Part shown: positions 15,703 through 25,134 of the stretch, piece after piece
How positions within the stretch are numbered: position 1 is the first letter of the stretch
Layout of the letters: the number at the start of each line of letters is the position of its first letter
NCBI GenBank assembly: GCA_005503055.1
Contig: SCOX01000005.1
Coordinates: 62,001 to 126,000 of the forward strand
Source of the DNA: Lysobacteraceae bacterium P
Lineage (GTDB): Bacteria > Pseudomonadota > Gammaproteobacteria > Xanthomonadales > Xanthomonadaceae
Direction: 5' to 3'
DNA: 64,000 nt
Translations under genes and position numbers: made by a program
The notes under the pieces: model-generated
The model's database searches: none
What the model was told of the DNA's origin: nothing
What the model saw: the letters and a program-made list of their open reading frames with translations, nothing else

Positions 15703-16620
15703 ATGAGCACCGTCCTGCCATTGCTGGAACCCATGCCCCACGTGCGCGCCACGCAACGCCGCGCGCACGAGGACAACAAGCTCGCCAAGCGCCTGCGTCA
15801 CCAGGTCGGGCGCGCCATCGCCGACTTCGGCATGATCGAGGAAGGCGACAAGGTCATGGTGTGCCTGTCCGGCGGCAAGGACAGCTACACGATGCTGGAC
15901 ATCCTCCTGCAGCTGCAGCTCAAGGCGCCGGTGAAGTTCGAGCTGGTCGCGGTCAACCTGGACCAGAAGCAGCCGGATTTCCCCGAGCACGTGCTTCCGC
16001 AGTACCTGGAATCGATCGGCGTGGCGTACCACGTGATCGAGCAGGACACGTACTCGGTGGTCACGCGCGTGGTACCCGAAGGCAAGACGATATGCTCGCT
16101 GTGCTCGCGCATGCGTCGCGGCGCGCTGTACGCGTACGCCGAAGCCAACGGCTTCACCAAGGTCGCGCTGGGCCACCATCGCGACGACCTGGTGGCGACG
16201 TTCTTCCTCAATCTGTTCTTCCACGCCAAGCTCGCCGGCATGCCGCCCAAGCTGCTCAGCGACGACGGCAAGCACGTCGTGATCCGTCCGCTCGCCTACG
16301 TGCGCGAGGACGACATCGCCGCCTACGCCGACGCGAAGGGCTTTCCGATCATCCCGTGCAACCTGTGCGGCTCGCAGGAAAACCTGCAGCGCAAGCAGGT
16401 CAAGAAGATGATGGACGCGTGGGAGCGCGAAACGCCCGGCCGCATCGAGACCATCGCCCGCGCGCTGGGCGACGTCCGCCCGTCGCAGTTGGGCGATCCG
16501 AAGCTGTTCGACTTCCTCACGCTGGGCCGTCAAGGCGAAGCGCCGCTGCCGGACCCGCACGCGTGGCTGGCGGGCGAACCAAACGACCGGGATTCGGGAT
16601 ACGAGATTCGGGAATCGTAA
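15703..16620 (+). CDS. ttcA: tRNA 2-thiocytidine(32) synthetase TtcA
   Basis: A 305-residue PP-loop enzyme that thiolates cytidine 32 in several tRNAs using ATP and an Fe-S cluster. The PP-loop is SGGKDS at residues 56-61. The cluster cysteines are in CSLC (131 and 134) and CNLC (219, 222), as in the family. GHHRDD corresponds to the second conserved motif. The final dozen residues (after LAGEP) are encoded by an intergenic inverted repeat rather than conserved sequence. Divergent from the DUF465 gene; rdgC follows after 60 bases. Confidence 0.95.
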   Translation: MSTVLPLLEPMPHVRATQRRAHEDNKLAKRLRHQVGRAIADFGMIEEGDKVMVCLSGGKDSYTMLDILLQLQLKAPVKFELVAVNLDQKQPDFPEHVLPQYLESIGVAYHVIEQDTYSVVTRVVPEGKTICSLCSRMRRGALYAYAEANGFTKVALGHHRDDLVATFFLNLFFHAKLAGMPPKLLSDDGKHVVIRPLAYVREDDIAAYADAKGFPIIPCNLCGSQENLQRKQVKKMMDAWERETPGRIETIARALGDVRPSQLGDPKLFDFLTLGRQGEAPLPDPHAWLAGEPNDRDSGYEIRES

Positions 16621-16673
16621 GATCCCCTCGCCACCGCATTACCGAATCCCCAATCCCGAATAACGAATCCCGG
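16587..16673. repeat. large imperfect inverted repeat across the ttcA 3' end
   Basis: CCGGGATTCG (16587-16596) is the exact reverse complement of CGAATCCCGG (16664-16673). The inner parts, made of repeated GGGATTCG-like words on the left and AATCCC-like words on the right, also pair imperfectly, so the whole 87-base unit can fold back. It overlaps the last codons and stop of ttcA, and may act as its terminator or as a repeat element that has invaded the gene end. Confidence 0.6.
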
Positions 16674-16680
16674 CCAAAGA

Positions 16681-17586
16681 ATGTTCTTTCGCAACCTGAC
16701 GCTGTTCCGTTTCCCTACCACCACCAAGTTCGACACCCTCGAGAGCGGCCTGGGCGAATGCCAGCTCAAGCCGGTCGGCCCGCTGGAACTGTCCAGCCGC
16801 GGCTTCATCTCGCCGTTCGGCCGCGACGCCGACGCGATGTCGCATACGCAGGGCGATGCGACGTGGCTGGCCGTCGGCGGTGAGGACAAGATCCTGCCCG
16901 GCTCGGTCGTCAACGACATGCTCAACAAGAAGCTGTCGGAGATCGAAGCCAAGGAAGGCCGCAAGCCCGGCGGCCGCACGCGCAAGCGCATCAAGGACGA
17001 ACTGATCACCGACCTGCTGCCGCGTGCGTTCGTGAAGCCCAGCCGCACCGACGCGCTGATCGATCTGGGCCACGGCGTGGTCGCGGTCGACACCTCCAGC
17101 CGCAAGACCGGCGAGAGCGTGGTCAGCGAGATCCGTCGCGCCATGGGCAGTTTCCCCGCACTGCCGCTCAATGCCGAAGTCGCGCCGCGTTCGGTCCTCA
17201 CCGGCTGGGTCGCGGGCGAGCCGCTGCCGGAGGGCCTGTCGCTGGGCGACGAGTGCGAGCTGCGCGACCCGATCGACCAGGGCGCGGTGGTGAAGGTGCA
17301 GCGCATGGAGCTGCAGAGCGACGAGATCACCAAGCACCTGGAATCGGGCAAGCAGGTCACGCGACTGGCGCTGAACCTGGACGATCACGTGTCGTTCGTG
17401 CTCGGCGAGGATCTGGTCGTGCGCAAGTTCAAGCTGCTCGATGGCGCGGTGGACGAACTCGAATCGACCGAGCGCGACGATCTGCGCGCCGAGCTCGACG
17501 CGCGCTTCATCCTGATGGCCGGCGAGTTCCGCCGCCTGTTCACGGTGCTGGAAGGCGCGCTGAAGCTGTCGAAGGCCGAAGCGTAA
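16681..17586 (+). CDS. rdgC: recombination-associated protein RdgC
   Basis: A 301-residue nucleoid-associated DNA-binding protein that in E. coli forms a ring dimer around duplex DNA and modulates RecA loading. The N-terminus MFFRNLTLFRF and the segments LGECQLKPVG, SSRGFISPFG and QPTGE-like regions match the family, and the length (about 303) is exact. Conserved FVKPSRTDALID and GFKGRMA-type regions appear with local variation. It follows ttcA by 60 bases of repeat and is followed by two small hairpins. Confidence 0.93.
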   Translation: MFFRNLTLFRFPTTTKFDTLESGLGECQLKPVGPLELSSRGFISPFGRDADAMSHTQGDATWLAVGGEDKILPGSVVNDMLNKKLSEIEAKEGRKPGGRTRKRIKDELITDLLPRAFVKPSRTDALIDLGHGVVAVDTSSRKTGESVVSEIRRAMGSFPALPLNAEVAPRSVLTGWVAGEPLPEGLSLGDECELRDPIDQGAVVKVQRMELQSDEITKHLESGKQVTRLALNLDDHVSFVLGEDLVVRKFKLLDGAVDELESTERDDLRAELDARFILMAGEFRRLFTVLEGALKLSKAEA

Positions 17587-17590
17587 CCCG

Positions 17591-17632
17591 CTGCATCCCG
17601 ATGCAGGCCTTCTCCCCGCTCGTGGGAGAAGG
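17591..17632. repeat. two adjacent hairpins after rdgC, one a repeat half-element
   Basis: CTGCAT and ATGCAG (17591-17606) form a 6-bp hairpin with a CCCG loop. It is followed at once by CCTTCTCCC (17608-17616) facing GGGAGAAGG (17624-17632). The second hairpin is the same word that ends the mosaic repeats at 15260-15406 and 26938-27104, so it looks like a solitary half-element. No T tract is present, so termination would be weak. Confidence 0.5.
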
Positions 17633-17702
17633 CGCTCGGACCGGCCGCGAAACTGCGTGCACGATGCCGCACATCGTCATGCAGCGCCGCTAAGATCACC
17701 CC

Positions 17703-18509
17703 ATGCCGTCGCCGCTACGCCCGCTCGCCCGTCTGTTCGCGCCCAAGCCACGCACGGTCGAGCGAGAGACGCTGGACATCGAATTGCCCGATGGCCGCAC
17801 CGTCGCGCTGCAGCGCGTGCGCGATCCGCGTGCCCGGCGCATGAAACTTTCGGTCGATGAGCGTGGCGCGCGCCTGACCGTCCCGCTGCGCGCCAGCCTC
17901 GCCACGGCCGATCGCTTCCTGGCCGAGCACCGCGGCTGGCTCGCTGCACAACTGGAGCGCTTCGCGATCGACGGCCTGTCGTCGCTGGAGCCCGGCGTCG
18001 ATGCCTTCCTGCCGCTGCGTGGCACCGCGCATTCGATGCGCTGGCAGCCCGGGCGCTTCACGCGCCTGGATCATGCCGACGACGGCAGCGGCGACCTCGT
18101 CTTCACCCATCCCGCGCGTGCGGGCGACAGCGCGCTACGCCGCGCCGTGCGCGATTTCTACGAAGCGCAGGGCCGCGCGGATGTCGGCCGATGGTTGCCG
18201 CGCTATTTGCCCGCGCTGCCGCGCGCGCCGCGGCGCGTGACGTTCAAGATCATGTCGTCGCAATGGGGTTCGCTGGCACCGGACGGCTCGATGGCCCTGG
18301 ACCTGGCGCTGGTCCTCGCACGTCCGAGCGCGTTCGAGTACGTGCTCGTTCACGAGTTGTGCCACCTGATCCATGCCGACCATTCGCGTTCGTTCTGGCG
18401 CGAAGTGGAAGCGCGTTGCCCGGACTGGCGCGATGAACGCGAGTACTTCCATGCCGAGGGACGCAGGTTGAAGGCGACGCTGCGCGCCTTGTGCGGGAAG
18501 GCGGGGTAG
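17703..18509 (+). CDS. M48-type zinc metallopeptidase (YgjP/WLM-like, DUF45)
   Basis: A 268-residue protein with the DUF45/YgjP fold. The zinc site is HELCHLIHADH starting at residue 217 (HExxH plus a downstream His), preceded by SSQWGSLAPDGSMALDLALV, the conserved strand-helix entry of this family. The N-terminal half has RDPRARRMKLSVDERG, also typical. It is probably a cytoplasmic peptidase. The physiological substrate is not known. It stands alone between the rdgC hairpins and the convergent hydrolase gene. Confidence 0.88.
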   Translation: MPSPLRPLARLFAPKPRTVERETLDIELPDGRTVALQRVRDPRARRMKLSVDERGARLTVPLRASLATADRFLAEHRGWLAAQLERFAIDGLSSLEPGVDAFLPLRGTAHSMRWQPGRFTRLDHADDGSGDLVFTHPARAGDSALRRAVRDFYEAQGRADVGRWLPRYLPALPRAPRRVTFKIMSSQWGSLAPDGSMALDLALVLARPSAFEYVLVHELCHLIHADHSRSFWREVEARCPDWRDEREYFHAEGRRLKATLRALCGKAG

Positions 18510-18548
18510 GTATCGCGGAGGGCCGGGGAGTCGGGAAGTTCGCCGCGC

Positions 18549-19424
18549 TCACGCCGGAATGAAGAAGTCCCCGATCATCTCCGCCATGCGCTGCGGCTGT
18601 TCCATGTGCAGGTGATGCCCGCCGTCGACGACGACTAGCTCGCCGTGCGGCAGCAGGCCCGCGCGTTCGCGACGCAACGGATCGGGCAGGTACGGCTGCG
18701 CGGGATCGGCGAAGATCACGCGCGTCGGGCATTCGATGCCGGCGACGAGGTCGCGGATCTGCGGCTCGGTCATGCGCTGCATGGTCGGCAGCGTCAAACG
18801 CGGGTCGCTCGACCAGGTGAAGCCTCCTTCCACCGGCACGACGCCGCGCTCGACCAGCAATCGCGCCGCGCGCTCCTCCAGGCGAGAGCCCACCTGCGCA
18901 CCGGCGGCCATGCGTGCACGTACCGCGATCGCAACATCCGGGAACACGCGCAGCGATTTGCCTCGCAGCGCGCGGTACGCGGCGATCGCATCGCGCAGGC
19001 GCGAGACCGTGCGCTCCGGCACTTCGGCCAACGCGCCCAGCGCTTCGATCGCGAGCAATCGCTCCACGCGCTGCGGGCACGCGGCGGCGACGAGGCTGGA
19101 GATCCCCGCGCCCATCGAATGGCCCAGCAGCGAAAAGCGCTCCCAGCCCAACGCGTCGGCGATGTCGAGCACGGCGTTCACCGCGGCGGCGAACGAGTAG
19201 TCCGCGCCCGGGGGCAGGTGCGCGCTGGCGCCGTGGCCCGGCAGGTCCGGCGCGACCAGTTCGATGCCCTGCAGATGCTCGGCGAGCGGGACAAAGCTGG
19301 CCGCGTTGTCGAGCCAGCCGTGCAGGGCGAGTACGCGCGGCGCGCCGGCATCGCCGCCGCGCAGGCCGGCGATGCGCCCCAGCGGCGTGTCGAGGGTGAA
19401 TTCGCGTAGACCGCGCGTGGGCAT
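18549..19424 (-). CDS. alpha/beta hydrolase
   Basis: A 291-residue alpha/beta hydrolase. The oxyanion region is LALHGWLDNAASF, the nucleophile elbow GHSMGAG, and the C-terminal His lies in VDGGHHLHMEQP; the acid is probably the Asp in VIFADPAQPY. These give a complete catalytic triad. The substrate is unknown; the MhpC-like fold fits an esterase or C-C hydrolase. The start ATG overlaps the hemH stop (TGATG at 19426-19422), so it is translationally coupled to hemH, which is a common arrangement in this family of bacteria. Confidence 0.88.
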   Translation of the reverse strand: MPTRGLREFTLDTPLGRIAGLRGGDAGAPRVLALHGWLDNAASFVPLAEHLQGIELVAPDLPGHGASAHLPPGADYSFAAAVNAVLDIADALGWERFSLLGHSMGAGISSLVAAACPQRVERLLAIEALGALAEVPERTVSRLRDAIAAYRALRGKSLRVFPDVAIAVRARMAAGAQVGSRLEERAARLLVERGVVPVEGGFTWSSDPRLTLPTMQRMTEPQIRDLVAGIECPTRVIFADPAQPYLPDPLRRERAGLLPHGELVVVDGGHHLHMEQPQRMAEMIGDFFIPA

Positions 19425-20452
19425 CAGGTCCACCTGTCCAGTTCGTGGCGGGCGATGTCGGCCAGCGCCCGTGCGTGCGGCCGCGTGTCGTTGAGGCAGG
19501 GGATGTAGCGCAGCGTGCCGCCGTGCGCGGCGAAATCCTCCGCCAACATCATCGCCACTTCTTCCAATGTCTCGATGCAGTCCACGGCGAAACCCGGCGC
19601 GACCACATCCACGTCGCGTACGCCGCGCGCGGCCAGCGCGTGCAGGGTCCCCTGCGTGCTGGGTTCCAGCCATTTGTCGCGGCCGAAGCGCGACTGGTAA
19701 CTCAACGTCCATTCCTCGGCGCTCAGGTGCAGGCGCAGTGCGATCGCGCGTGCGCCGGCCTCGCAGTGGCGGGCGTACGGATCGCCCGCATCGACCAGCC
19801 GCTGCGGCAGACCGTGGAAGGAGAACAGCAGGTGCTCGCCGGCGCCTTGTTCGCGGCGATGCGCCCGGATGGAATCGACCACCGCGTCGAGCCAGCCTTC
19901 GTCCAGGTGATAGTCCTCGACCATGCGCGTGGGCAGCGCCTTCTCGCGGGCCAGCACGTCGCCGACCGAGGCCGTGGTGCTGGTCGAATACTGCGGATAC
20001 AGCGGCAGGACCAGCGCGCGACGCACGCCGGCCTCGCGCAGTTGCGCCAGGCGCGCGGCCAGCGACGGCGAGCCGTAACGCATGGCGTCGATCACGCGCA
20101 ATTGCGGCAGCTCGTTCTGCACCGCCCAGGCCAGCCGCCGCGTGTACACGGCCAGCGGCGAGCCGCCGTCTTCGTCGCGCATCCAGATGCTGGCGTACTT
20201 CTTCGCGACCACCTTGGCGCGCAACGGCAACACGGCCAGGTGCAGCAGTGGAAGCCAGAGCCAGCGTGGCAGGGCGACCACGCGGCGGTCGCTGAGGAAT
20301 TCGGCCAGGTATCGGCGCACGCCCTGCGGCGTGGGCGCGTCGGGCGTGCCCAGATTGACCAGAATGAGGGCGGTTTCCGGCGCTTGGCCGGGCGGAACGG
20401 TGAGGGCGCCGTCGTGATCGGCACCGATGCTGGCGTGGGCGGGCATGCGCAT
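19424..20452 (-). CDS. hemH: ferrochelatase HemH
   Basis: A 342-residue enzyme that inserts ferrous iron into protoporphyrin IX, the last step of haem synthesis. It begins its core with ALILVNLGTPDAPTPQGVRR and has YLAEFLSDRRVV, LPLYPQYSTSTTASVGD and LFSFHGLPQR with the catalytic His. EWTLSYQSRFGRDKWLEP carries the second signature. A C-terminal segment VAPGFAVDCIETLEE holds the conserved Glu residues. The start at 20452 is the first reasonable ATG; one two codons later is equally possible. The downstream hydrolase is coupled. Confidence 0.95.
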   Translation of the reverse strand: MRMPAHASIGADHDGALTVPPGQAPETALILVNLGTPDAPTPQGVRRYLAEFLSDRRVVALPRWLWLPLLHLAVLPLRAKVVAKKYASIWMRDEDGGSPLAVYTRRLAWAVQNELPQLRVIDAMRYGSPSLAARLAQLREAGVRRALVLPLYPQYSTSTTASVGDVLAREKALPTRMVEDYHLDEGWLDAVVDSIRAHRREQGAGEHLLFSFHGLPQRLVDAGDPYARHCEAGARAIALRLHLSAEEWTLSYQSRFGRDKWLEPSTQGTLHALAARGVRDVDVVAPGFAVDCIETLEEVAMMLAEDFAAHGGTLRYIPCLNDTRPHARALADIARHELDRWT

Positions 20453-20709
20453 AGGATGACAGCCGCGCGGCCGGCTCGCACCGGCGCTCGGCATGAAAGG
20501 TCGCAATGCACCCGCGCGAGCGAATCGACACGCTCGGCACGCCGGATTGATCAGGATATGCGAGCACGGTCGACTTCCGGCGCTTGACGTGCGCGCTGAT
20601 TAGGTAAGGATTCATGGCCGAATCACTAGCCTGAACCGACTGCCTCAACGGCGGTCGAACACTCGAACCTCCCCTGCTGCTTCGCATCGAGTTTTCACTG
20701 GAGTCCGCC

Positions 20710-21585
20710 ATGTCCCGCTTTCCGCGCCTGCTCGTCCTGTCGCTTGCCTTGAGTGTCGCCACCGCTGCCGTGGCCGGTCCGCAGGAGGACGAGCGCGCCC
20801 GCCAGGCGGTGCGCGTGCTCACCGACATCCAGCAGATCCCCGAGTCCGGCATTCCCGACAAGCTGCTCGACGAGGCACGCGGGATAGTCGTGGTGCCCGA
20901 TGCGCTGAAGATCGGGCTGGTGCTCGGCGGACGTCGCGGCCATGGCCTGCTCTCGGTGAAGAACCCCGACGGCACCTGGTCGAGCCCCAGCTTCGTCAAG
21001 CTCACCGGCGGCAGCATCGGCTTCCAGGCCGGCGTGCAGTCGGCCGACATCGTGCTGGTGTTCCGCAGCGACCGCGGCCTGGACTCCATCGTCAACGGCA
21101 AGGTCACCTTGGGCGCCGACGCCGGCGTGGCCGCGGGCCCGGTGGGCCGCAATGCCGGCACCGCCACGGACGGACAGCTCAAGGCCGAGATCTGGTCCTG
21201 GTCGCGCGCACGCGGCCTGTTCGCGGGCATCGCGCTGGACGGCGCGGTGCTGTCGATCGACGACGCCGCCAACGAATCGGTCTACGGCCAGGACACCACG
21301 CCGCGCATGATCTTCGAAGGCCGCGCCGCCGGGCAGCCGTCCAGCGCCGTGGTCGATTTCCGCGATCGCCTGGAAGAAGCCAGCAACATCGCCCGGACGG
21401 CGCGGTCCAATTCGGCCGCCGACGAGCGCGCGCGCAGCTCGGCGCCGCGCCCGGCACCGGCGGCATCGACCACGGCTCCTGCCCCTGCCAGCACGACGCC
21501 GCTGCATGCTCCGGCGCAGCCGACGCAGCAGCCCTCGTCCTTCCAGACGGTCGAAAGCCCGGTTCAGGCCGAGCCGCTGCCCTGA
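20710..21585 (+). CDS. exported SYLF/YSC84 domain lipid-binding protein
   Basis: A 291-residue protein with a signal peptide ending AVAG. The SYLF domain spans roughly residues 30-215, with IPDKLLDEARGIVVVPDALK, LVLGGRRGHGLLSVKN and GSIGFQAGVQSADIVLVF, all typical. SYLF proteins bind phosphoinositides or other lipids in eukaryotes; bacterial ones are periplasmic and of unclear role. The last 70 residues are Ala/Pro/Thr-rich and probably unstructured. The 257-base region before the gene holds only a weak TTGACG at 20584. Confidence 0.85.
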   Translation: MSRFPRLLVLSLALSVATAAVAGPQEDERARQAVRVLTDIQQIPESGIPDKLLDEARGIVVVPDALKIGLVLGGRRGHGLLSVKNPDGTWSSPSFVKLTGGSIGFQAGVQSADIVLVFRSDRGLDSIVNGKVTLGADAGVAAGPVGRNAGTATDGQLKAEIWSWSRARGLFAGIALDGAVLSIDDAANESVYGQDTTPRMIFEGRAAGQPSSAVVDFRDRLEEASNIARTARSNSAADERARSSAPRPAPAASTTAPAPASTTPLHAPAQPTQQPSSFQTVESPVQAEPLP

Positions 21586-21691
21586 TCCGCCAGCATCGGT
21601 CACGGTCTTAACCGTCAGCACGCACGGTTATGACGGCGCCCGTCATGGCGCTGCGGTATCCTGAACATCCATTTTCGCGGCGGACATTCTC

Positions 21692-21928
21692 ATGGGCGGT
21701 TTGAGTCTTTGGCACTGGCTGATCGTGCTGGTGATCGTGGTGCTGGTGTTCGGCACCAAGCGCCTGGGCAACGTCGGCAAGGACCTCGGCGAAGCCGTGA
21801 AGGGCTTCAAGAAGGGCATAAAGGACGAGGACGAGGACAAGCCCTCGGCACAGTTGCGCGACGAGCGCCGCGACGAGACGAAGTCGACGACCGACAGCAC
21901 CAAGCAGGACGACCGCACCCCGCGCTGA
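21692..21928 (+). CDS. tatA: Sec-independent translocase subunit TatA
   Basis: A 78-residue protein with one N-terminal membrane helix ([17 protein letters not shown]), the hinge [16 protein letters not shown] and an amphipathic helix ([11 protein letters not shown]), then a charged tail. This is the TatA layout; the subunits form the variable-size translocation pore for folded twin-arginine substrates. First gene of tatABC. A TATCCT hexamer at 21657-21662 might be its -10 element; the -35 is not clear. Confidence 0.95.
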   Translation: MGGLSLWHWLIVLVIVVLVFGTKRLGNVGKDLGEAVKGFKKGIKDEDEDKPSAQLRDERRDETKSTTDSTKQDDRTPR

Positions 21929-21958
21929 CGCGGCGCGGCTTCCTTCCGGTCGGCTGCC

Positions 21959-22645
21959 ATGTTCGACATCGGGTTTTCCGAGATCTTCGTCATCGCGATC
22001 GTGGCCCTGCTCGTGCTGGGGCCCGAGCGGCTGCCCAAGGCGGCGCGCTTCGCCGGGCTGTGGGTGCGTCGCGCGCGGGCGCAGTGGTATTCGGTGAAGT
22101 CCGAGCTTGAGAACGAGCTGGCGGCCGAGGATCTCAAGCGCAGCCTGAAGCAGACGCAGGACTCGCTGCGCGAAGCGCAGCACGAACTCAACGCCGGCAT
22201 CGACGAAGCGCGTAACCGCATCAAGCGCGAACAGGCCGATCTGCAGCGCGAGCTGGATGCGCTCGATCGGGATGTCCGCGGCGCGGCTGCGACAGGGGCG
22301 GATCTGGAAGCACAGCCCGGCTTGGACGCAGGGGCGGATGCCGAAGCACACGACGCCGCACCCGGAACGGTGATCGAAGAGCGTCCGCTCGCTTCGGCAT
22401 CGGACCCGGCGCTGCAGCCGCCGGACATGGATGCCGATCTGGATCGCAAGCCCGACACGATGTCCGCACCCTCGACCGATCTTCCGGTCGAAACCGATTC
22501 GGAACGGCCCAGCTCCGAACCGGTCCCCGCCGAACAAGCGCGCGGGCGACAGAAGGGCTTCGAATGGGCACATCCGGAACCGGTGCAGCGCGATCCGGCG
22601 CGCCTCACCCCGCCGCCCGCCGATGACGGGGCGACGCGCCGATGA
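21959..22645 (+). CDS. tatB: Sec-independent translocase subunit TatB
   Basis: A 228-residue protein that begins MFDIGFSEIFVIAIVALLVL followed by GPERLPKAAR, the defining TatB N-terminus. A long coiled helix (residues about 50-110, rich in Glu and Arg) follows, then an extended Pro/Ala/Asp-rich tail. TatB with TatC recognises twin-arginine signal peptides. The stop overlaps the tatC start (ATGA, 22642-22645). Confidence 0.94.
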   Translation: MFDIGFSEIFVIAIVALLVLGPERLPKAARFAGLWVRRARAQWYSVKSELENELAAEDLKRSLKQTQDSLREAQHELNAGIDEARNRIKREQADLQRELDALDRDVRGAAATGADLEAQPGLDAGADAEAHDAAPGTVIEERPLASASDPALQPPDMDADLDRKPDTMSAPSTDLPVETDSERPSSEPVPAEQARGRQKGFEWAHPEPVQRDPARLTPPPADDGATRR

Positions 22646-23421
22646 GCCACGATTCCGAATCCACCGCGCATTCCGAAACCGACGGCGCAGAGCCGCGTCT
22701 GATCGACCACCTCATCGAATTGCGCGCACGTCTGCTGCGCGCCGTCGTCGGGCTGCTCATCGTTTTCGTCGCACTGTTGCCGTTCGCCGCCGAAATCTAC
22801 GCCGCCCTCGCCCAACCGTTGCTGGCCACGCTGCCCGCCAACGGCCAGCTGGTCGCGGTGGATCCGGCCGGCGGCTTCTTCGTGCCGATGAAGCTGGCGT
22901 TCTTCGCCGCGTTGCTGCTGGCGATGCCCTGGCTGCTTTACCAGGCCTGGGCCTTCGTCGCCCCCGGCCTGTACCACCGCGAAAAGCGCCTGGCGATGCC
23001 GCTGCTGGTCTCGGCGGTGGCGCTGTTCTACCTCGGCTGCGCGTTCGCCTTCTTCCTGGTGCTGCCGTCGGTGTTCGGCTTCCTGGCCCGCTTCACGCCC
23101 GACGTGGTGGCGATGACGCCCGACATCGGCAAGTACCTGGATTTCGTGCTGGTGATCTTCCTGGCCTTCGGCGCGAGTTTCGAGCTGCCGGTGGCGCTGG
23201 TGATCCTGGTGTTGCTGGGCTGGGTCACACCGCAGCAGCTCAGGGAATCGCGCGGCTACGCGGTCGTCGGCATCTTCGTGGTCGCCGCGGTGATCACGCC
23301 GCCCGACGTGGTCTCGCAGCTGATGCTCGCCATTCCGATGTGCGTGCTCTACGAGTTGGGCATCGTCGCCTCGCGCTGGCTGCAGCCGCGCCCCGAAGCC
23401 GGACAGACACCGAGCGCGTGA
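22642..23421 (+). CDS. tatC: Sec-independent translocase subunit TatC
   Basis: A 259-residue, six-helix inner-membrane protein that binds the twin-arginine signal peptide. LIDHLIELRARLLRAV near the N-terminus holds the conserved signal-peptide-binding Glu region, and FVAPGLYHREKRLAMPL matches the first periplasmic and second cytoplasmic conserved blocks; FGASFELPVALV is the canonical fourth-helix motif. The length is normal. It is coupled to tatB upstream and, through GTGA, to the RDD gene downstream. Confidence 0.95.
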   Translation: MSHDSESTAHSETDGAEPRLIDHLIELRARLLRAVVGLLIVFVALLPFAAEIYAALAQPLLATLPANGQLVAVDPAGGFFVPMKLAFFAALLLAMPWLLYQAWAFVAPGLYHREKRLAMPLLVSAVALFYLGCAFAFFLVLPSVFGFLARFTPDVVAMTPDIGKYLDFVLVIFLAFGASFELPVALVILVLLGWVTPQQLRESRGYAVVGIFVVAAVITPPDVVSQLMLAIPMCVLYELGIVASRWLQPRPEAGQTPSA

Positions 23422-24101
23422 GCGTACCGGCGCGCTTCTGGCCGCGCTACGCGGCCTGGTCGCTGGATGCGGCGCTGGCCGCGGTCGTGCTCACGCCGTT
23501 TCTCGGGCGCGCGATGGCGCGCGATGCGCGGGCGCTCGAACAACAGTTCATCGACCTGCTGACGGGGTTCTACGGGTCGATCGAGCGATGCATGACCGCG
23601 GGCGCGTCGCCGGTGGACATCGCCGCGCTGCTCACGGACACATCGCTGCGGCGGGCCATCGACACCCTGGAAGCCTCCCTGCTCCAAGCCGCGTGCCTGC
23701 CGCTGCTCGCCTTCGCCGCACTCATGCTGGTACTGCACGTCGCGGGCGGACGCTCGCCGTGGCAGGGAAGTCCGGGCAAGCGCGCGCTGGACCTGCGTGT
23801 GATCGATCGCGATGGCGCGCGGCCGGGTTTCGCCCGTTCGGTCTGGCGCGAGGTCGCGGGGCTGGCGTCATGGCTCACGCTCAACCTTGGCCATGCGATG
23901 GCGGCGATCGGACCGGAACACCTCGCCCTGCATGATCGACTGAGCCGCACGCGCGTGGTGCGTACGTCGGCGCAGCCGCTGCCCGCGTGGGCGCGCGGCT
24001 GGATCCTGGTGCAGGCGGCGGCGGCGGCGCTGCTGACCGTCGTCTTCACCGGCCACCTGGCCTCGCTCGCGCAGGCGGCGGTGGAACGCGTGCTGGGCTG
24101 A
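23418..24101 (+). CDS. RDD family membrane protein
   Basis: A 227-residue inner-membrane protein starting with GTG at 23418 inside the tatC stop (GTGA). The RDD pattern is recognisable: RYAAWSLDAALAAVVLTPF (the usual Arg/Asp in helix 1), then WQGSPGKRALDLRVIDRDG, the conserved loop between helices, and LALHDRLSRTRVV near the end. RDD proteins are of unclear function, some being Na+/H+ antiporters. Coupling to tatC puts it in the tat operon of this lineage. It converges with the next gene at a gap of six bases. Confidence 0.85.
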   Translation: MSVPARFWPRYAAWSLDAALAAVVLTPFLGRAMARDARALEQQFIDLLTGFYGSIERCMTAGASPVDIAALLTDTSLRRAIDTLEASLLQAACLPLLAFAALMLVLHVAGGRSPWQGSPGKRALDLRVIDRDGARPGFARSVWREVAGLASWLTLNLGHAMAAIGPEHLALHDRLSRTRVVRTSAQPLPAWARGWILVQAAAAALLTVVFTGHLASLAQAAVERVLG

Positions 24102-24107
24102 GGGGCC

Positions 24108-25046
24108 TTACAGCTCCACCGTGTGGTGGTTCGACGGATTGGACGGCGCCGCCGGACCGCCTTCCTGCGATCCGTCCTGGCCGCACACGTCGCGCCACAG
24201 GTAGTACATGACGCCGAACATCACCACGTACAGCACGACCATCAGGGCCAGGTAAAGCGGCATCACCAGCGCCATCGACAGCGCCGGATGGATCAGGCCG
24301 CCGACCAGCGCGATCACGCCGAATACCAGCGCCAGTACCAGGCCCACCGGGAGCGAGGCCAGCACGACCACGATCGCCAGCAGCAGGATCGGCAGCAGAT
24401 TCTTGGCCGTGCCGACGACGCCGTCGGCCATCGCGCCCGCAATGGGGCGGCGACCCAGCGCCACCTGGCCGAAACCGATGGCGTACACGCCGGACAGGAA
24501 TAGGAAGAGGATCGAGCCCAGACCAAGCAGGCGCCCGAAGCCGGCCGGCATGTCGGGCATCTGCGCCGGATCGACCTTTCCGCCCGCGCTCTGCTGCAGC
24601 GTCAGCACCTTGGTGTACCAGTCGATGAAGCCATCGCCGAACAGGCCGATCAGCACCATCGCGATCGCCACATAGGACAACGTCATGAGCAGGCCGAATC
24701 CGATCAGGCGGCCCGCGTCGCCGCCCTGCCGGAACGGCGCGAATACGTCGGCGGCGACCGCGGGGCGACCGTGCTCGGCGGCGTCGATCAGGCGCAGGTA
24801 GCCGCCGATCACCGGCGAGAGGATCACGATCGACAGCAACGTCGACACTGCCGCCACGACGATCGAGCCGTTCGCATCGGGCTTGAGCAGCGAAAGCACG
24901 GTCAGCTGCACGATGCTCGGCAGCAGCGCAACGAACATCAGGATCGCGGCGGCGCCGAACACCGCTCGGGCGTTGTGGCGGCCCAGGTTGATGCCGCGCT
25001 TGAGCCAGGACAGGCCGGAGAGCGGCCCGGTTGCGTGAGTGGTCAT
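24108..25046 (-). CDS. BPSS1780-type integral membrane protein
   Basis: A 312-residue protein with about six to eight hydrophobic segments, including AAILMFVALLPSIVQLTVL, LLSIVILSPVIGGYLRLID and a long hydrophobic C-terminal half. The entry segment GLSWLKRGINLGRHN and the PSIVQ and GGYLRL patterns fit a widespread family of unknown membrane proteins in beta- and gammaproteobacteria. Function is unknown. The ATG at 25046 has no obvious ribosome-binding site. It is downstream of the amidotransferase gene on the same strand. Confidence 0.78.
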   Translation of the reverse strand: MTTHATGPLSGLSWLKRGINLGRHNARAVFGAAAILMFVALLPSIVQLTVLSLLKPDANGSIVVAAVSTLLSIVILSPVIGGYLRLIDAAEHGRPAVAADVFAPFRQGGDAGRLIGFGLLMTLSYVAIAMVLIGLFGDGFIDWYTKVLTLQQSAGGKVDPAQMPDMPAGFGRLLGLGSILFLFLSGVYAIGFGQVALGRRPIAGAMADGVVGTAKNLLPILLLAIVVVLASLPVGLVLALVFGVIALVGGLIHPALSMALVMPLYLALMVVLYVVMFGVMYYLWRDVCGQDGSQEGGPAAPSNPSNHHTVEL

Positions 25047-25134
25047 GGGGAGGACTTGATGGGGAAATGACGCGTGCGTGGAGGGTATCGCACGCGGGAA
25101 GCGGAAGTGTCGAAACCGTCGACGGGCGGGGCCG

